A stretch of DNA of 64,000 bases from Pseudooceanicola marinus (GCF_020177265.1 NZ_JAIVMC010000007.1:186001-250000), one strand, 5' to 3'; shown: positions 17,189 through 26,095, counted from the stretch's first letter. Notes: generated by a model not told the origin, from the sequence alone. Program-made: numbers and translations.

Positions 17189-18700
17189 ATGTCCAACCGA
17201 ATTTCCAACGAGACCCTGCGCGCCCGGATGATGAGCGCCGAGGATGCCGCCAGCCTGATCGCCCCTGGCGATACCATCGGGATGAGCGGTTTCACCGGCT
17301 CGGGCTACCCCAAGGAGGTGCCCCAGGCCCTGGCCGCGCGGATCGAGGCAAAGCACGCCGAAGGCACGCCGTTCAAGGTGAAGATCTGGTCGGGGGCCTC
17401 CACGGGGCCGGAGCTGGACGGGGCCTTGGCCAAGGCCGACGGGATCGAGTTCCGGCTGCCCTACAACTCGGACCCGATCGCCCGCGAGAAGATCAACAAC
17501 GGCGAGATGAACTATTTCGACATGCACCTCAGCCAGGTCGCGCCGATGGCCTGGGAAGGCTTCATGGGCAAGATGGACGTGGCCGTGGTCGAGATCTCGG
17601 GCATCACGCCCGAGGGCGACCTGATCCCGTCCTCGTCGGTGGGCAACAACAAGACCTGGCTGGAACTGGCCGACAAGATCATCCTGGAGGTCAACGACTG
17701 GCAGTCCGAGCACCTGAACGGGATGCACGACATCTACTATGGCACGGCCCTGCCGCCGAACCGGGTGCCGATCCCGTTGGTGAAATCCGACGACCGCATC
17801 GGTCAGCCGCATTTCCGCGTAGATCTGTCGAAGGTGGCCGCTGTGGTGCGCACCGATGCGCCCGACCGCAACGCCCCCTTCAGCCCGCCCGACCAGACGT
17901 CGCTGACCATCGCCAGCCACATCATCGAGTTCCTGGAATGGGAGGCCAAGCGCGCCGGCCTGCCGAAATCGCTGCTGCCGATCCAGTCAGGCGTGGGCAA
18001 CGTGCCCAATGCGGTGATGGCCGGGCTGATCGAGGCGCCGTTCGAGAACATGACCGCCTTCACCGAGGTCATCCAGGACGGCATGCTGGACATGATCGAG
18101 GCGGGCACCCTGCGCATGGCCTCCGCCACCGCTTTCTCGCTGAGCCCGGAAAAGGCGCAGTATTTCAACGACAACGCCGAACGGTTCAAGGACCGGCTGC
18201 TGCTGCGGCCGCAGGACATCTCGAACAACCCCGAACTGGTGCGCCGCCTGGGCTGCATCGCCATGAACGGGTTGATCGAGGCGGACATCTTCGGGGCCGT
18301 GAACTCCACCCATATCATGGGCTCGCGCATTCAGAACGGCATCGGCGGCTCGGGCGATTTCGCCCGCAACGGCTATGTCTCTATCTTCGTCACGCCGTCC
18401 ACGGCCAAGGGCGGCGCGATCTCGGCCATCGTGCCGCGCGTGGCCCATGTGGACCACATCAGCCAGGACGTGCAGGTGATCGTGACCGAACAGGGCCTGG
18501 CGGATCTGCGCGGCCTGGCGCCGCGGCAGCGCGCCGAGCTGATCATCGAACAATGCGCCCACCCCGACTACCGTCCCATGCTGCGCGACTATTACACCCG
18601 CGCCCTGCAGGACAGCTACGGCAAGCATGCGCCGACTCTGCTGAACGAGGCGCTGTCGTGGCACCAGCGGTTCGTCGAAACCGGCACGATGAAGCTCTAA
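17189..18700 (+). CDS. acetyl-CoA hydrolase/transferase family protein (succinyl-CoA:acetate CoA-transferase-like)
   Basis: A 503-residue enzyme of the class I CoA-transferase family. The length, the N-terminal MSGFTGSGYPKEVPQALA, the CoA-binding GVGNVPNAV and the catalytic Glu293 in FTEVIQDG all match the AarC/Cat1 type, which moves CoA between succinyl-CoA and acetate or other short acids. The C-terminal GGSGDFARNGYVSIF and VTEQGLADLRGL are also typical. Hydrolase annotations of this family are usually transferases; I favour transferase. The ATG at 17189 has GAGGAGG 11 bases upstream; an out-of-frame ATG at 17178 opens a three-codon frame whose TGA overlaps this start. Confidence 0.9.
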   Translation: MSNRISNETLRARMMSAEDAASLIAPGDTIGMSGFTGSGYPKEVPQALAARIEAKHAEGTPFKVKIWSGASTGPELDGALAKADGIEFRLPYNSDPIAREKINNGEMNYFDMHLSQVAPMAWEGFMGKMDVAVVEISGITPEGDLIPSSSVGNNKTWLELADKIILEVNDWQSEHLNGMHDIYYGTALPPNRVPIPLVKSDDRIGQPHFRVDLSKVAAVVRTDAPDRNAPFSPPDQTSLTIASHIIEFLEWEAKRAGLPKSLLPIQSGVGNVPNAVMAGLIEAPFENMTAFTEVIQDGMLDMIEAGTLRMASATAFSLSPEKAQYFNDNAERFKDRLLLRPQDISNNPELVRRLGCIAMNGLIEADIFGAVNSTHIMGSRIQNGIGGSGDFARNGYVSIFVTPSTAKGGAISAIVPRVAHVDHISQDVQVIVTEQGLADLRGLAPRQRAELIIEQCAHPDYRPMLRDYYTRALQDSYGKHAPTLLNEALSWHQRFVETGTMKL

Positions 18701-18722
18701 GCCATTCACAGGCGTAAGAAAA

Positions 18723-18778
18723 AGGCGCGCGTCCCGAGGGGCGCGCGCCTGACTGAGAAACCGCTAAGGGAAAGCGGT
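18723..18778 (-). terminator. terminator of the luciferase-like oxidoreductase gene
   Basis: Arms AGGCGCGCG (18723-18731) and CGCGCGCCT (18742-18750). Read on the minus strand the hairpin is followed by TTTTTCTTA, so it ends transcription of the minus-strand gene; a second hairpin ACCGCT/AGCGGT lies at 18759-18778. On the plus strand it lacks a T run but may still serve the CoA-transferase gene. Confidence 0.75.
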
Positions 18779-18788
18779 AACGCCTTCC

Positions 18789-19808
18789 TTAACGCCAGCC
18801 GAGAGCGGGCGCCACGTCTTTCAGGATGCTTTCGATCACATGGGCGTTGTAATCGACGCCCAGGGAGTTCGGCACGGTCAAAAGCAGGGTATCGGCCTCG
18901 GCGATCGCCTCGTCCTTTTCCAGCTGCTTGATCAACTTGTCCGGCTCATCCGCGTAGCTGCGCCCGAAGATCGAGCGTTGCTGTTCGATGTAGCCGACGC
19001 TGTCATCCTCCTTGCCGCCGCGCCCGAAATAGGCCCGGTCCATGTCGTTGGTCAGGGCAAAGATCGACCGGCTGACCGAGACGCGCGGCGTGCGCTTGTG
19101 ACCGGCGGCCTTCCAGGCCTCGCGGTAGGCGCGGATCTGCTGCGCCTGCTGGACGTGGAAGGGTTCGCCCGTCTCGTCGTCCTTCAGGGTGGAGCTTTGC
19201 AGGTTCATGCCCAGCATGGCGGCCCATTCGGCGGTCTTCACGCTGCCCGAGCCCCACCAGATGCGATCCTTCAGCCCTTCGGAGAAGGGTTCCAGCCGCA
19301 GCTTGCCCGGCGGGTTGGGGAACATCGGGCGCGGGTTCGGCTCGGCAAAGCCCTGGCCTTCCAGCATCTGCAGGAAGACCTGGGCGTGGCGGCGCCCCAT
19401 GTCGGCGTCGGTTTCATCCTCGCCGGGGTTGTAGCCGAAATAGCGCCAGCCTTCGATCACCTGTTCCGGGCTGCCACGCGATAGGCCCAGTTGCAGGCGA
19501 CCCTCGGAAATCAGGTCGGCGGCGCCGGCATCCTCGGCCATGTAGAGAGGGTTTTCATAGCGCATGTCGATGACGCCGGTGCCGATCTCGATCTTCGAGG
19601 TCTTGGCGCCGACGGCGGCCAGCAGGGGGAAGGGGCTGGCGTGCTGACGGGCAAAGTGGTGCACGCGGAAATAGGCGCCGTCGGCGCCCAGTTCCTCGGC
19701 CGCGACCGACAGGTCGATGGCCTGCAGCAGGGCGTCGCCGGCGGTCCGGGTGGCCGAGCCGCGCTGCGCGGACCAATGGCCGAAGGACAGAAAGCCGATC
19801 TTCTTCAT
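18789..19808 (-). CDS. luciferase-like (LLM-class) flavin-dependent oxidoreductase
   Basis: A 339-residue protein with the bacterial luciferase-like TIM-barrel pattern: N-terminal beta strand MKKIGFLSFGHW, the conserved RVHHFARQHASPFPLLAAVGAKT, RYENPLYMAEDAGAADLIS and the flavin-region GLSRGSPEQVIEGW. Such enzymes use reduced FMN to oxidise diverse substrates; alkanal, nitrilotriacetate or sulfonate oxygenases are relatives, but the substrate here is unknown. No flavin reductase is adjacent. ATG at 19808 follows an AGGAGACACGAG ribosome site. Confidence 0.87.
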   Translation of the reverse strand: MKKIGFLSFGHWSAQRGSATRTAGDALLQAIDLSVAAEELGADGAYFRVHHFARQHASPFPLLAAVGAKTSKIEIGTGVIDMRYENPLYMAEDAGAADLISEGRLQLGLSRGSPEQVIEGWRYFGYNPGEDETDADMGRRHAQVFLQMLEGQGFAEPNPRPMFPNPPGKLRLEPFSEGLKDRIWWGSGSVKTAEWAAMLGMNLQSSTLKDDETGEPFHVQQAQQIRAYREAWKAAGHKRTPRVSVSRSIFALTNDMDRAYFGRGGKEDDSVGYIEQQRSIFGRSYADEPDKLIKQLEKDEAIAEADTLLLTVPNSLGVDYNAHVIESILKDVAPALGWR

Positions 19809-19955
19809 CTCGTGTCTCCTCGGGATCGGGCAGCGCGACAGGGGCCGCGCCCGCCCGTCCTGTTTGAGAGACAGCTAGTCATTCCGACCCCACCCGGGCA
19901 AGCGGCGGGGCTGTGTGTGCGGGCGCAATGGCTGTGCGCCCGCGTCACGGGCGGC

Positions 19956-20651
19956 TCACTTCTGGCCGAAGAGCACCTTCTGCGCGTCCTTCGACTGCGT
20001 CACCGCGCGTTTGTCGGACGACAGGGCCTTGCCCTTCTGCACCGCCTCGCGCGCGCCGACCTGGTCGAGCCAGCGCGACAGGTTGGGCTTGTCGCTGATG
20101 TCCTGTTGCTGGCCTTCCCACAGGATCGCCCAGGGCCAGATCGCCATGTCGGCGATGGAATAGAAGTCGCCGGCAACATATTCCGTCTTGGCCAGCTGCC
20201 GGTCGAGAACGCCATGCAGGCGGTTCACCTCGTTACGGTAGCGGTCCTGGGCATAGGGCAGTTCGTGCCCCATCTGGGGGGCGTATTTCAGGAAGTGATG
20301 CGCCTGGCCGGCCATCGGGCCAAGGCCTCCCATCTGCCACATCAGCCACTGGTCCACCGCGATCCGGTCGCGTTCGGTGGGGCCGCAGAACTGGCCGGTC
20401 TTGCGCGCCAGGTACTGCAGGATGGCGCCGCTTTCGAAGATCGAGATCGGCTCTCCCTCCGGGCCGTCAGGGTCGATGATCGCGGGCATCCGGTTGTTGG
20501 GAGAAATCTTCAGGAAGTCAGGCTCGAACTGCTGGCCGGCGCTGATGTCCACGAGGGTCAGGTTGTAGGGCAGGCCCATCTCCTCCAGCGCGATGGAGAT
20601 CTTCCATCCGTTGGGCGTGGGCCAGTAGTAAAGCTCGATCGGCGTGGTCAT
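19956..20651 (-). CDS. glutathione S-transferase family protein (YghU/YfcG-like)
   Basis: A 231-residue protein with an N-terminal thioredoxin fold and an all-helical C-terminal domain. TPNGWKISIALEEMGLPY is the signature of the Nu-class disulfide-bond oxidoreductases YfcG and YghU, which use Thr/Asn rather than Cys or Tyr to hold glutathione. NRMPAIIDPDGPEGEPISIFESGAI is the usual cis-Pro and glutathione-binding stretch. Probably a cytosolic glutathione-dependent reductase. The upstream extension of the frame is unlike the family; ATG at 20651 follows AGGAGG. It is 23 bp downstream of the hydrolase gene. Confidence 0.9.
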   Translation of the reverse strand: MTTPIELYYWPTPNGWKISIALEEMGLPYNLTLVDISAGQQFEPDFLKISPNNRMPAIIDPDGPEGEPISIFESGAILQYLARKTGQFCGPTERDRIAVDQWLMWQMGGLGPMAGQAHHFLKYAPQMGHELPYAQDRYRNEVNRLHGVLDRQLAKTEYVAGDFYSIADMAIWPWAILWEGQQQDISDKPNLSRWLDQVGAREAVQKGKALSSDKRAVTQSKDAQKVLFGQK

Positions 20652-20674
20652 GACATCCTCCTGTTCGCGAGGGG

Positions 20675-21601
20675 TCATGATGACGCATTGGCGCCCCATG
20701 GCAAGGGCAGGGACCAGCCGGCCCGGGCGGGCCGTGCGGGTTTGCCGATGGCCTGCGTCACTTCGGCGTGAAGCGCGGCGCCCTGCGGGCCGGTCAGCGC
20801 GCGGTAAAGCGGAAAGGCGCCCTCGCGCAGGTAGGTCGACCAGTGGCAGATCCGGCGGTCCGGCGCGGCCAGGGGAAAGCCAAGGGCGCAGAGGCCGGCC
20901 AGGTGCCGACTGTCGTCAAGCCGCAGTTCCGGCAGGGCGGGGACGCCGGCACGCCCCAGAACTGTGTCATTCCAGCGCCTGCCGAGGACGAGTCCCCCCA
21001 GCATCAGGTCGAAGATGCCGTTTTCCCCGCTGGTCACATGCAGAAGGCGGGCGCGCCGCCCGGCCGGGCTGGTCAGCGCGGCCTCCAGGTGGCTGGCGTG
21101 ATCGGCGGCGGCCAGCAACAGGACGCGGTCCAGCACGGGGCCATCCAACGCCGCCAGGGCCGACAGCAGCACCCGCGCGCCCAGCGAATGGCCCAGGGCG
21201 TGGATCGGGCGATGCGGCGCCAGGCGCCGCAGCTCCGCCAGGACCTGCGCCAGGTCCCGGCCCGCCGCCTCGGCCCGGGCATAGGCCTGCCAGATCGTGC
21301 CGCGGGCAGGCCAGCCGAAGGCCAGGCCCAGGCGTCCGTCCTCGCCGATACCCAGGCCCCGGGGCCAGCTGGCGGCCTTGCGGCAGGCATGGCTGACATG
21401 ATCCGAAAGGATGTGACGATGTGGGCAATGCTGCGGGTCGCCGGGCAGAAAACGGTAGCCGTGCACCATCACGATGATCGGGCCGGCGGGCCCCTGTGTG
21501 GCGCGGGGGCCGAGCACCTGGCGCAGCGCCGGTCCGGCGGGCGCGCCGCCGTCGTGGGTCACCGGCCCCTGCGGGCTCGTGTTTATCCGGATCAAGCTCA
21601 T
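20675..21601 (-). CDS. alpha/beta hydrolase (DUF900-like)
   Basis: A 308-residue protein with an alpha/beta hydrolase core. The oxyanion strand IIVMVHGYRF (residues 42-51) and the nucleophile elbow ALGHSLGAR (Ser139) are clear, and a late RICHWSTYLREG could supply the catalytic His. Family resemblance is to predicted bacterial lipases/esterases of the DUF900 kind. I see no signal peptide. The substrate is unknown. I chose MSLIRINTSP at 21601 over a farther upstream start because that lies in the divergent riboswitch promoter region. Likely co-transcribed with the glutathione transferase gene. Confidence 0.75.
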   Translation of the reverse strand: MSLIRINTSPQGPVTHDGGAPAGPALRQVLGPRATQGPAGPIIVMVHGYRFLPGDPQHCPHRHILSDHVSHACRKAASWPRGLGIGEDGRLGLAFGWPARGTIWQAYARAEAAGRDLAQVLAELRRLAPHRPIHALGHSLGARVLLSALAALDGPVLDRVLLLAAADHASHLEAALTSPAGRRARLLHVTSGENGIFDLMLGGLVLGRRWNDTVLGRAGVPALPELRLDDSRHLAGLCALGFPLAAPDRRICHWSTYLREGAFPLYRALTGPQGAALHAEVTQAIGKPARPARAGWSLPLPWGANASS

Positions 21602-21730
21602 CGCAACGAGCCCTCTGCTCAACTCTGCGTCATGGCTAACCCAAAGAAGCAAAGGAGCCGTGAAATCTCCGTAACAGCGCCGTGACGGGGCGTGGCCGTC
21701 TTGACCCCGCGTCGGGCGGCGCGTATGCGG

Positions 21731-21787
21731 GCGACGTGGCGCTTTGTTACCGGATTGCGGGCCACGTTAAATATTCCGCTAAAGAGG
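21731..21787 (+). ncRNA. SAM-II riboswitch
   Basis: A match to the SAM-II (metA) motif. Stem P1 is ACGTGGC (21734-21740) with GCCACGT (21761-21767). The loop TTTGTTACCGGATTGC and the 3' part TTAAATATTCCGCTAAAGAGG carry the conserved ACCG.ATTGC and TAAAT...GCTAAA.AGG positions that form the pseudoknot. It precedes metZ, the usual target in alphaproteobacteria, and should lower expression when S-adenosylmethionine is plentiful. Confidence 0.9.
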
Positions 21788-21798
21788 TCGAGGATAGG

Positions 21799-21836
21799 AG
21801 ACCCCTTTCGCTTGACCGCGTCTGGGGTTTTTTTAT
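21799..21836 (+). terminator. candidate riboswitch-controlled terminator
   Basis: AGACCCC (21799-21805) pairs with GGGGTTT (21824-21830, one G-T pair) and is followed by further Ts. It lies between the SAM-II aptamer and metZ, so it may be the attenuator that the riboswitch controls. Confidence 0.6.
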
Positions 21837-21869
21837 TGGCCGTTTCCCCGCGGCCCGGAGGTTGGAAAG

Positions 21870-23051
21870 ATGACGCAAGACTACAAACCGCGCACCAGGC
21901 TGGTCCATGGCGGCACCCGCCGATCGCAGTACAACGAAGTTTCCGAAGCGATCTTCATGACGCAGGGCTTCGTCTATGACACGGCCGAACAGGCCGAGGC
22001 CCGGTTCGAGGAAACGGGTCCGGACGAATTCATCTACGCCCGCTACGGCAACCCGACAGTGGCGATGTTCGAGGACCGGATCGCCCAGCTGGAAGGGGCC
22101 GAGGCGGCCTTTGCCACGGCGTCGGGCATGGCGGCAGTAAACAACGCGCTGCTGTCGCAGGTGAAGACCGGCGATCATGTCGTGGCCTCCCGCGCGCTCT
22201 TCGGGTCCTGCCTGTTCATCCTGGAAAAGGTGCTGGTGCCCTTCGGGGTCGAGCTGACCCTGGTCGACGGCACCGACCTGGAGGCCTGGAAGGCCGCGAT
22301 CCGCGAGGACACCAAGCTGGTCTTCTTCGAGACCACCTCGAACCCGACGCTGGAGGTCGTGGACATCAAGGCGGTGTCGGACATGGCCCATGCGGTCGGC
22401 GCGCTGGTCGTTTGCGACAACGTCTTTGCCACCCCGGTCTATTCCCGCGCGATCGAGCTGGGCGCCGACGTGGTGGTCTATTCCGCGACCAAGCATATCG
22501 ACGGCCAGGGCCGTGCCCTGGGTGGTGTCGTCCTGGGCAGCGAGGATTTCATCAACGGGCCCTTCTTCAACTATTCCAAGCATACCGGCGCCGCGATCTC
22601 TCCGTTCAACGCCTGGCTGATGCTGAAGGGGCTGGAGACGATCGACCTGCGCGTGCGCGCCCAGACCGAAAGCTCTGAAAAGATCGCCGAGGCCTTCCAC
22701 CAGCATCCCAAGCTGTCGCGCATGATCTACCCGGGGCATCGTTCGCACCCGCAGTTCGACCTGGTGCAGCGCCAGACCGGCAAGGGCGGCACTGTCATCG
22801 CCATCGACCTGGCCGGCGGACAGGAGGCGGCCTTCCGTTTCCTCAACGCGGTCAACGTCGGCGTCATCTCCAACAACCTGGGCGATGCGAAGTCGATCCT
22901 GACCCACCCGGCGACCACCACCCATTCCTCGCTGACTGAAGAGGCGCGGCAGGAACTGGGTATCACCCGGGGCCTGGTGCGGATCTCGGTCGGGCTGGAA
23001 GATGCCGAGGACCTGGTGACCGACTGGCTGGCGGCCCTCGAACTGGCCTGA
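21870..23051 (+). CDS. metZ: O-succinylhomoserine sulfhydrylase
   Basis: A 393-residue PLP enzyme of the Cys/Met metabolism family that makes homocysteine from O-succinylhomoserine and sulfide. Motifs include YARYGNPTVAMFEDRIAQLEGAEA, the PLP lysine Lys208 in YSATKHIDGQGR, and the C-terminal THPATTTHSSLTEEAR. The LVHGGTRRSQYNEVSEAIF start and length favour MetZ over cystathionine gamma-synthase or O-acetylhomoserine sulfhydrylase (which is longer). The SAM-II riboswitch upstream independently supports a role in methionine synthesis. Ribosome site CGGAGG stands eight bases before the ATG. Confidence 0.93.
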   Translation: MTQDYKPRTRLVHGGTRRSQYNEVSEAIFMTQGFVYDTAEQAEARFEETGPDEFIYARYGNPTVAMFEDRIAQLEGAEAAFATASGMAAVNNALLSQVKTGDHVVASRALFGSCLFILEKVLVPFGVELTLVDGTDLEAWKAAIREDTKLVFFETTSNPTLEVVDIKAVSDMAHAVGALVVCDNVFATPVYSRAIELGADVVVYSATKHIDGQGRALGGVVLGSEDFINGPFFNYSKHTGAAISPFNAWLMLKGLETIDLRVRAQTESSEKIAEAFHQHPKLSRMIYPGHRSHPQFDLVQRQTGKGGTVIAIDLAGGQEAAFRFLNAVNVGVISNNLGDAKSILTHPATTTHSSLTEEARQELGITRGLVRISVGLEDAEDLVTDWLAALELA

Positions 23052-23090
23052 TCCCCGACAGGCCCGCCCGCCGGGTCGGGATGGAGACAG

Positions 23091-23122
23091 ACGGCGTTCC
23101 GGACCCCCGGAGCGCCGTTTTC
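23091..23122 (+). terminator. metZ terminator
   Basis: Arms ACGGCGTTCCGG and CCGGAGCGCCGT (one mismatch pair) with a short C-rich loop, followed by TTTTCGTTT. Confidence 0.8.
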
Positions 23123-23267
23123 GTTTCCGCAAAGATTTACTGATCCGGTAGCTTTATGGCTGCGTATCCAAGGCGAGAATGGAAATTCCTGCCAAAGACG
23201 CTTATGTATACACCAGCTTGCCTGGGAGCGTCCTGTCTGGGGCGATGAAGAAGGGGGAGGGCGGAGC

Positions 23268-24356
23268 ATGAACATCCACCCGAACGATCTGAAACCGGAA
23301 ACCGAAGAGGCGAAAGCCGCGCTCGCGCTGTTGCGCGACTGGGTCGCCAAGGCCTCGGATGCCGAGATCAACGCGCTGGATCCAGCCGTGGCCCAGCTGT
23401 TGCCGGGGCAGGGGGGCTATCCCGTGCTGTCGCGCGACTACCCGCAGGATTTCACCGTCGATGAGGCCTATCGCGCCACGCTGCCCGATCTGCAGAACGG
23501 ACCCGCCTCGTTGATCCGTGGCGCCCGTGCGCCGATCCAGCACGTGGGCATCTCCAACTTCCGCCTGCCGATCCGCTTCCACACCCGCGACGGCGGCGAC
23601 CAGACGCTGGAAAGCTCGGTCACCGGTACCGTCAGCCTGGAGGCCGACAAGAAGGGCATCAACATGTCCCGGATCATGCGCAGCTTCTACGGCCATGCCG
23701 AGAAGTGCTTCTCCTTCGGGGTGATCGAGGCGGCGCTGGATGACTACAAGTCGGACCTAGAAAGCCTCGACGCCCGGATCATGATGCGGTTTTCCTACCC
23801 GGTGAAGCGCGAAAGCCTGCGCTCCGGCCTGGCGGGCTATCAGTATTACGACATCGCGCTGGAGGTCGTGGACGAAGGCGGGCAGCGCAACCGCTACATC
23901 CACCTCGACTACGTCTATTCCTCCACTTGCCCCTGCTCGCTGGAGCTGTCGGAACACGCGCGCCGGGCCCGCGGCCAGCTGGCCACGCCCCATTCGCAGC
24001 GGTCGGTGGCACGGATCTCGGTGCAGGTGCTGCCCGGCGACTGCCTGTGGTTCGAGGACCTGATCGACATGGCCCGCGTCGCCGTGCCGACCGAGACCCA
24101 GGTGATGGTCAAACGCGAGGATGAACAGGCCTTTGCCGAGCTGAACGCCGCCAATCCGATCTTCGTCGAGGACGCGGCGCGGTTGTTCTGCGAAGAACTG
24201 CAGGGGGATGCGCGGATCGGTGATTTCCGCGTGGCGGCCAGCCACCAAGAAAGCCTGCATTCGCACGACGCGGTGTCGATCCTGACCGAAGGGCCGACCT
24301 TCGCCGCCTCCAGCCTGGATCCGCGTTTCCTCGCAACGCTGCATCACGCGGGCTGA
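23268..24356 (+). CDS. folE2: GTP cyclohydrolase FolE2 (type IB)
   Basis: A 362-residue enzyme that converts GTP to dihydroneopterin triphosphate, the first step to folate and queuosine. FolE2 features are LPIRFHTRDGGDQTLESSVTG, the STCPCSLELSEHAR motif (Cys221, Cys223) near the metal site, and the C-terminal EESLHSHDA-like SHQESLHSHDAVS. Length is slightly above the family's 260-300 because of an N-terminal extension of about 60 residues that is common in Rhodobacteraceae. FolE2 is often linked to zinc shortage, but I see no clear Zur site upstream. The upstream 215 bp hold the metZ terminator. Confidence 0.92.
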   Translation: MNIHPNDLKPETEEAKAALALLRDWVAKASDAEINALDPAVAQLLPGQGGYPVLSRDYPQDFTVDEAYRATLPDLQNGPASLIRGARAPIQHVGISNFRLPIRFHTRDGGDQTLESSVTGTVSLEADKKGINMSRIMRSFYGHAEKCFSFGVIEAALDDYKSDLESLDARIMMRFSYPVKRESLRSGLAGYQYYDIALEVVDEGGQRNRYIHLDYVYSSTCPCSLELSEHARRARGQLATPHSQRSVARISVQVLPGDCLWFEDLIDMARVAVPTETQVMVKREDEQAFAELNAANPIFVEDAARLFCEELQGDARIGDFRVAASHQESLHSHDAVSILTEGPTFAASSLDPRFLATLHHAG

Positions 24357-24373
24357 CCGCACGCCGCTTGCCG

Positions 24374-24397
24374 GGCGCCCATTTGATGGGCGCCTTG
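24374..24397 (+). terminator. hairpin after folE2
   Basis: GGCGCCCAT-TTG-ATGGGCGCC, perfect 9-bp arms, followed by TTGCCG. The T run is weak, so termination is likely but not certain. Confidence 0.55.
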
Positions 24398-24496
24398 CCG
24401 CCGAAAGTGGCAGGGTCGGGGGCGTGATCGCGATTGCCCTTTCGTCCGCCGCACGGCTTGCTACTCTCCGAGGAATTGGAGGGACACGCCATCAAC

Positions 24497-25318
24497 ATGG
24501 AGCTGCAGGAGATGCGCCCCAAGGCGCAGCGCCAGCCCCGCGCCCGCGGGGTGCTGCGGCTGTCCGCCCGTCCCGGCGCGCGCATCGGGCGGCTGCATCA
24601 GTCCGGCTCGCTCAAGGCGCTGTTCCCTGCCTCCCGTCATGACACGCTCAACGCCGTTTTCCTGAACACCTCTGGCGGGGTGACTGGCGGCGATCGGTTC
24701 CATGTCGAGGCCGAGGCGGAGGCCGGCGCCTCGCTGATGCTGACCTCCCAGGCGGCCGAACGGTTCTACCGCGCGCAACCCGATGAAACCGGCGCGATGG
24801 ACATCGCCCTGACCGTCGGTGCGGGCGCGCGGCTCGACTGGCTGCCGCAGGAAACGATCCTGTTCGATGGCGCCCGGGTGCGACGCAGCTTCCGCGTGGA
24901 CCTGGCCGAAGATGCCCGTTTCCTGGCGGTGGAGCCGCTGGTGTCGGGCCGTTTGGCCATGGGCGAGCTTGTACATTCCGGATCTCAATCGGATGTCTGG
25001 CGGGTGTATCGCGCAGGTAAATTGACTTTCGCCGACAATTTCCGCCTCACCGGCGACATCGACGCGCAGCTGGCGCAGCCGGGTGTCGCAGCGGGCAATC
25101 GGGCCATGGCGGCCCTGCTGTTCGCCGCCACGGGGGCAGAAACGCTGCTGCCGGCGCTGCGCGATCTTCTGGGTCCGCTGGGGGGCGCAAGTTGTGTCGC
25201 CAAGGACCTTCTCTTTGCACGGATCCTGGCCGAAGATGGGTATGAGCTGCGACGCCGACTCATCCCGGCCATCACGCGGCTTTCGGGCCAGGACATTCCC
25301 AAGACGTGGACGCTTTAA
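24497..25318 (+). CDS. ureD: urease accessory protein UreD
   Basis: A 273-residue urease chaperone (UreH in some species) that binds apo-urease with UreF and UreG for nickel loading. Family features are LNTSGGVTGGDRFHVE, LTSQAAERFYRA, WLPQETILFDGA and the C-terminal ARILAEDGYELRRRL. First gene of the urease operon; ureA starts three bases after its stop. The start is uncertain: the ATG at 24497 is used, with GGAGGG 13 bases upstream, and a longer frame is open. Mature UreD proteins of this group begin close to here. Confidence 0.9.
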   Translation: MELQEMRPKAQRQPRARGVLRLSARPGARIGRLHQSGSLKALFPASRHDTLNAVFLNTSGGVTGGDRFHVEAEAEAGASLMLTSQAAERFYRAQPDETGAMDIALTVGAGARLDWLPQETILFDGARVRRSFRVDLAEDARFLAVEPLVSGRLAMGELVHSGSQSDVWRVYRAGKLTFADNFRLTGDIDAQLAQPGVAAGNRAMAALLFAATGAETLLPALRDLLGPLGGASCVAKDLLFARILAEDGYELRRRLIPAITRLSGQDIPKTWTL

Positions 25319-25321
25319 CAC

Positions 25322-25624
25322 ATGCAGCTAACTCCCCGCGAAAAAGACAAACTTCTGGTGGCCATGGCGGCCGAGGTGGCCCGCAAGCGGCTGGCCCGCG
25401 GCGTCAAGCTGAACCACCCTGAGGCGATTGCCCTGATCACCGACGCGGTGGTCGAAGGCGCCCGCGACGGGCGCAGCGTCGCTGAAATGATGGAGGCCGG
25501 CGCCCAGGTCATCACCGCCGAGCAATGCATGGAGGGCGTCGCCTCGATGATCCACGAGGTCCAGGTCGAGGCCACCTTCCCGGATGGCACCAAGCTGGTG
25601 ACCGTCCACAACCCGATCCGCTAG
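25322..25624 (+). CDS. ureA: urease subunit gamma
   Basis: A 100-residue structural subunit of cytosolic nickel urease. The full family sequence pattern is present: [41 protein letters not shown] and the C-terminal [21 protein letters not shown]. The length is standard. It lies three bases after ureD. Confidence 0.97.
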   Translation: MQLTPREKDKLLVAMAAEVARKRLARGVKLNHPEAIALITDAVVEGARDGRSVAEMMEAGAQVITAEQCMEGVASMIHEVQVEATFPDGTKLVTVHNPIR

Positions 25625-25682
25625 GGCCGATCCGTCCCGGCCGGCCGCAAAAGGCACAACCTTAAGAAAGGAGCGCAAGCAA

Positions 25683-25793
25683 ATGAGCTTTCTGGAGAAA
25701 CTCCTGGCGCTACTGGGCCCGAAACAGCAACCCGCCCCGATCCCCGTGCGCGTCGAGAAACCGAAGCGCGCGCCCTGGGAGGGACGTCGATGA
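25683..25793 (+). CDS. 36-residue small protein between ureA and ureB
   Basis: ATG at 25683 follows a good ribosome site (GAAAGGAG, 25667-25674) and the TGA overlaps the ureB ATG as ATGA (25790-25793). The product starts [16 protein letters not shown], a short amphipathic hydrophobic helix, then continues Pro- and Lys/Arg-rich ([15 protein letters not shown]). No known family. The signals are those of a translated gene coupled to ureB; it could equally act mainly as a leader that delivers ribosomes to ureB. Confidence 0.6.
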   Translation: MSFLEKLLALLGPKQQPAPIPVRVEKPKRAPWEGRR

Positions 25794-26095
25794 TCCCCGG
25801 TGAACTGCTGCCCGCAGAGGGCAGTCTGACGCTGAACGACGGGATCCAGTCGGTGACGCTGATGGTGGCCAATACCGGCGATCGCCCGGTGCAGGTCGGC
25901 AGCCATTACCATTTCGCCGAGGCCAACCCGGCCCTGGATTTCGACCGGGCCGCCGCGCTCGGCCTGCGGCTGGACATTGCCGCCGGCACCGCCGTGCGGT
26001 TCGAGCCGGGCCAGCGTCGCGAGGTGCAGCTGATCCCCATCGGGGGCGGCCGGAAGATCTACGGCTTCAATCAACAGGTCATGGGCGCGCTCTGA
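25790..26095 (+). CDS. ureB: urease subunit beta
   Basis: A 101-residue structural subunit of urease. It begins [11 protein letters not shown] and has the family stretches [47 protein letters not shown] and [16 protein letters not shown]. Standard length for the separate beta subunit of bacteria. Overlaps the small upstream frame by four bases, with no strong ribosome site of its own (GGGAGG inside the small frame ends near 25783). Confidence 0.97.
   Translation: MIPGELLPAEGSLTLNDGIQSVTLMVANTGDRPVQVGSHYHFAEANPALDFDRAAALGLRLDIAAGTAVRFEPGQRREVQLIPIGGGRKIYGFNQQVMGAL

Noticed and set aside
17178-17189. Three-codon frame with ATG at 17178 just before the CoA-transferase start
   Set aside because: The ribosome site GAGGAGG abuts this ATG with no spacing, so it serves the ATG at 17189 better. 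Possibly harmless.
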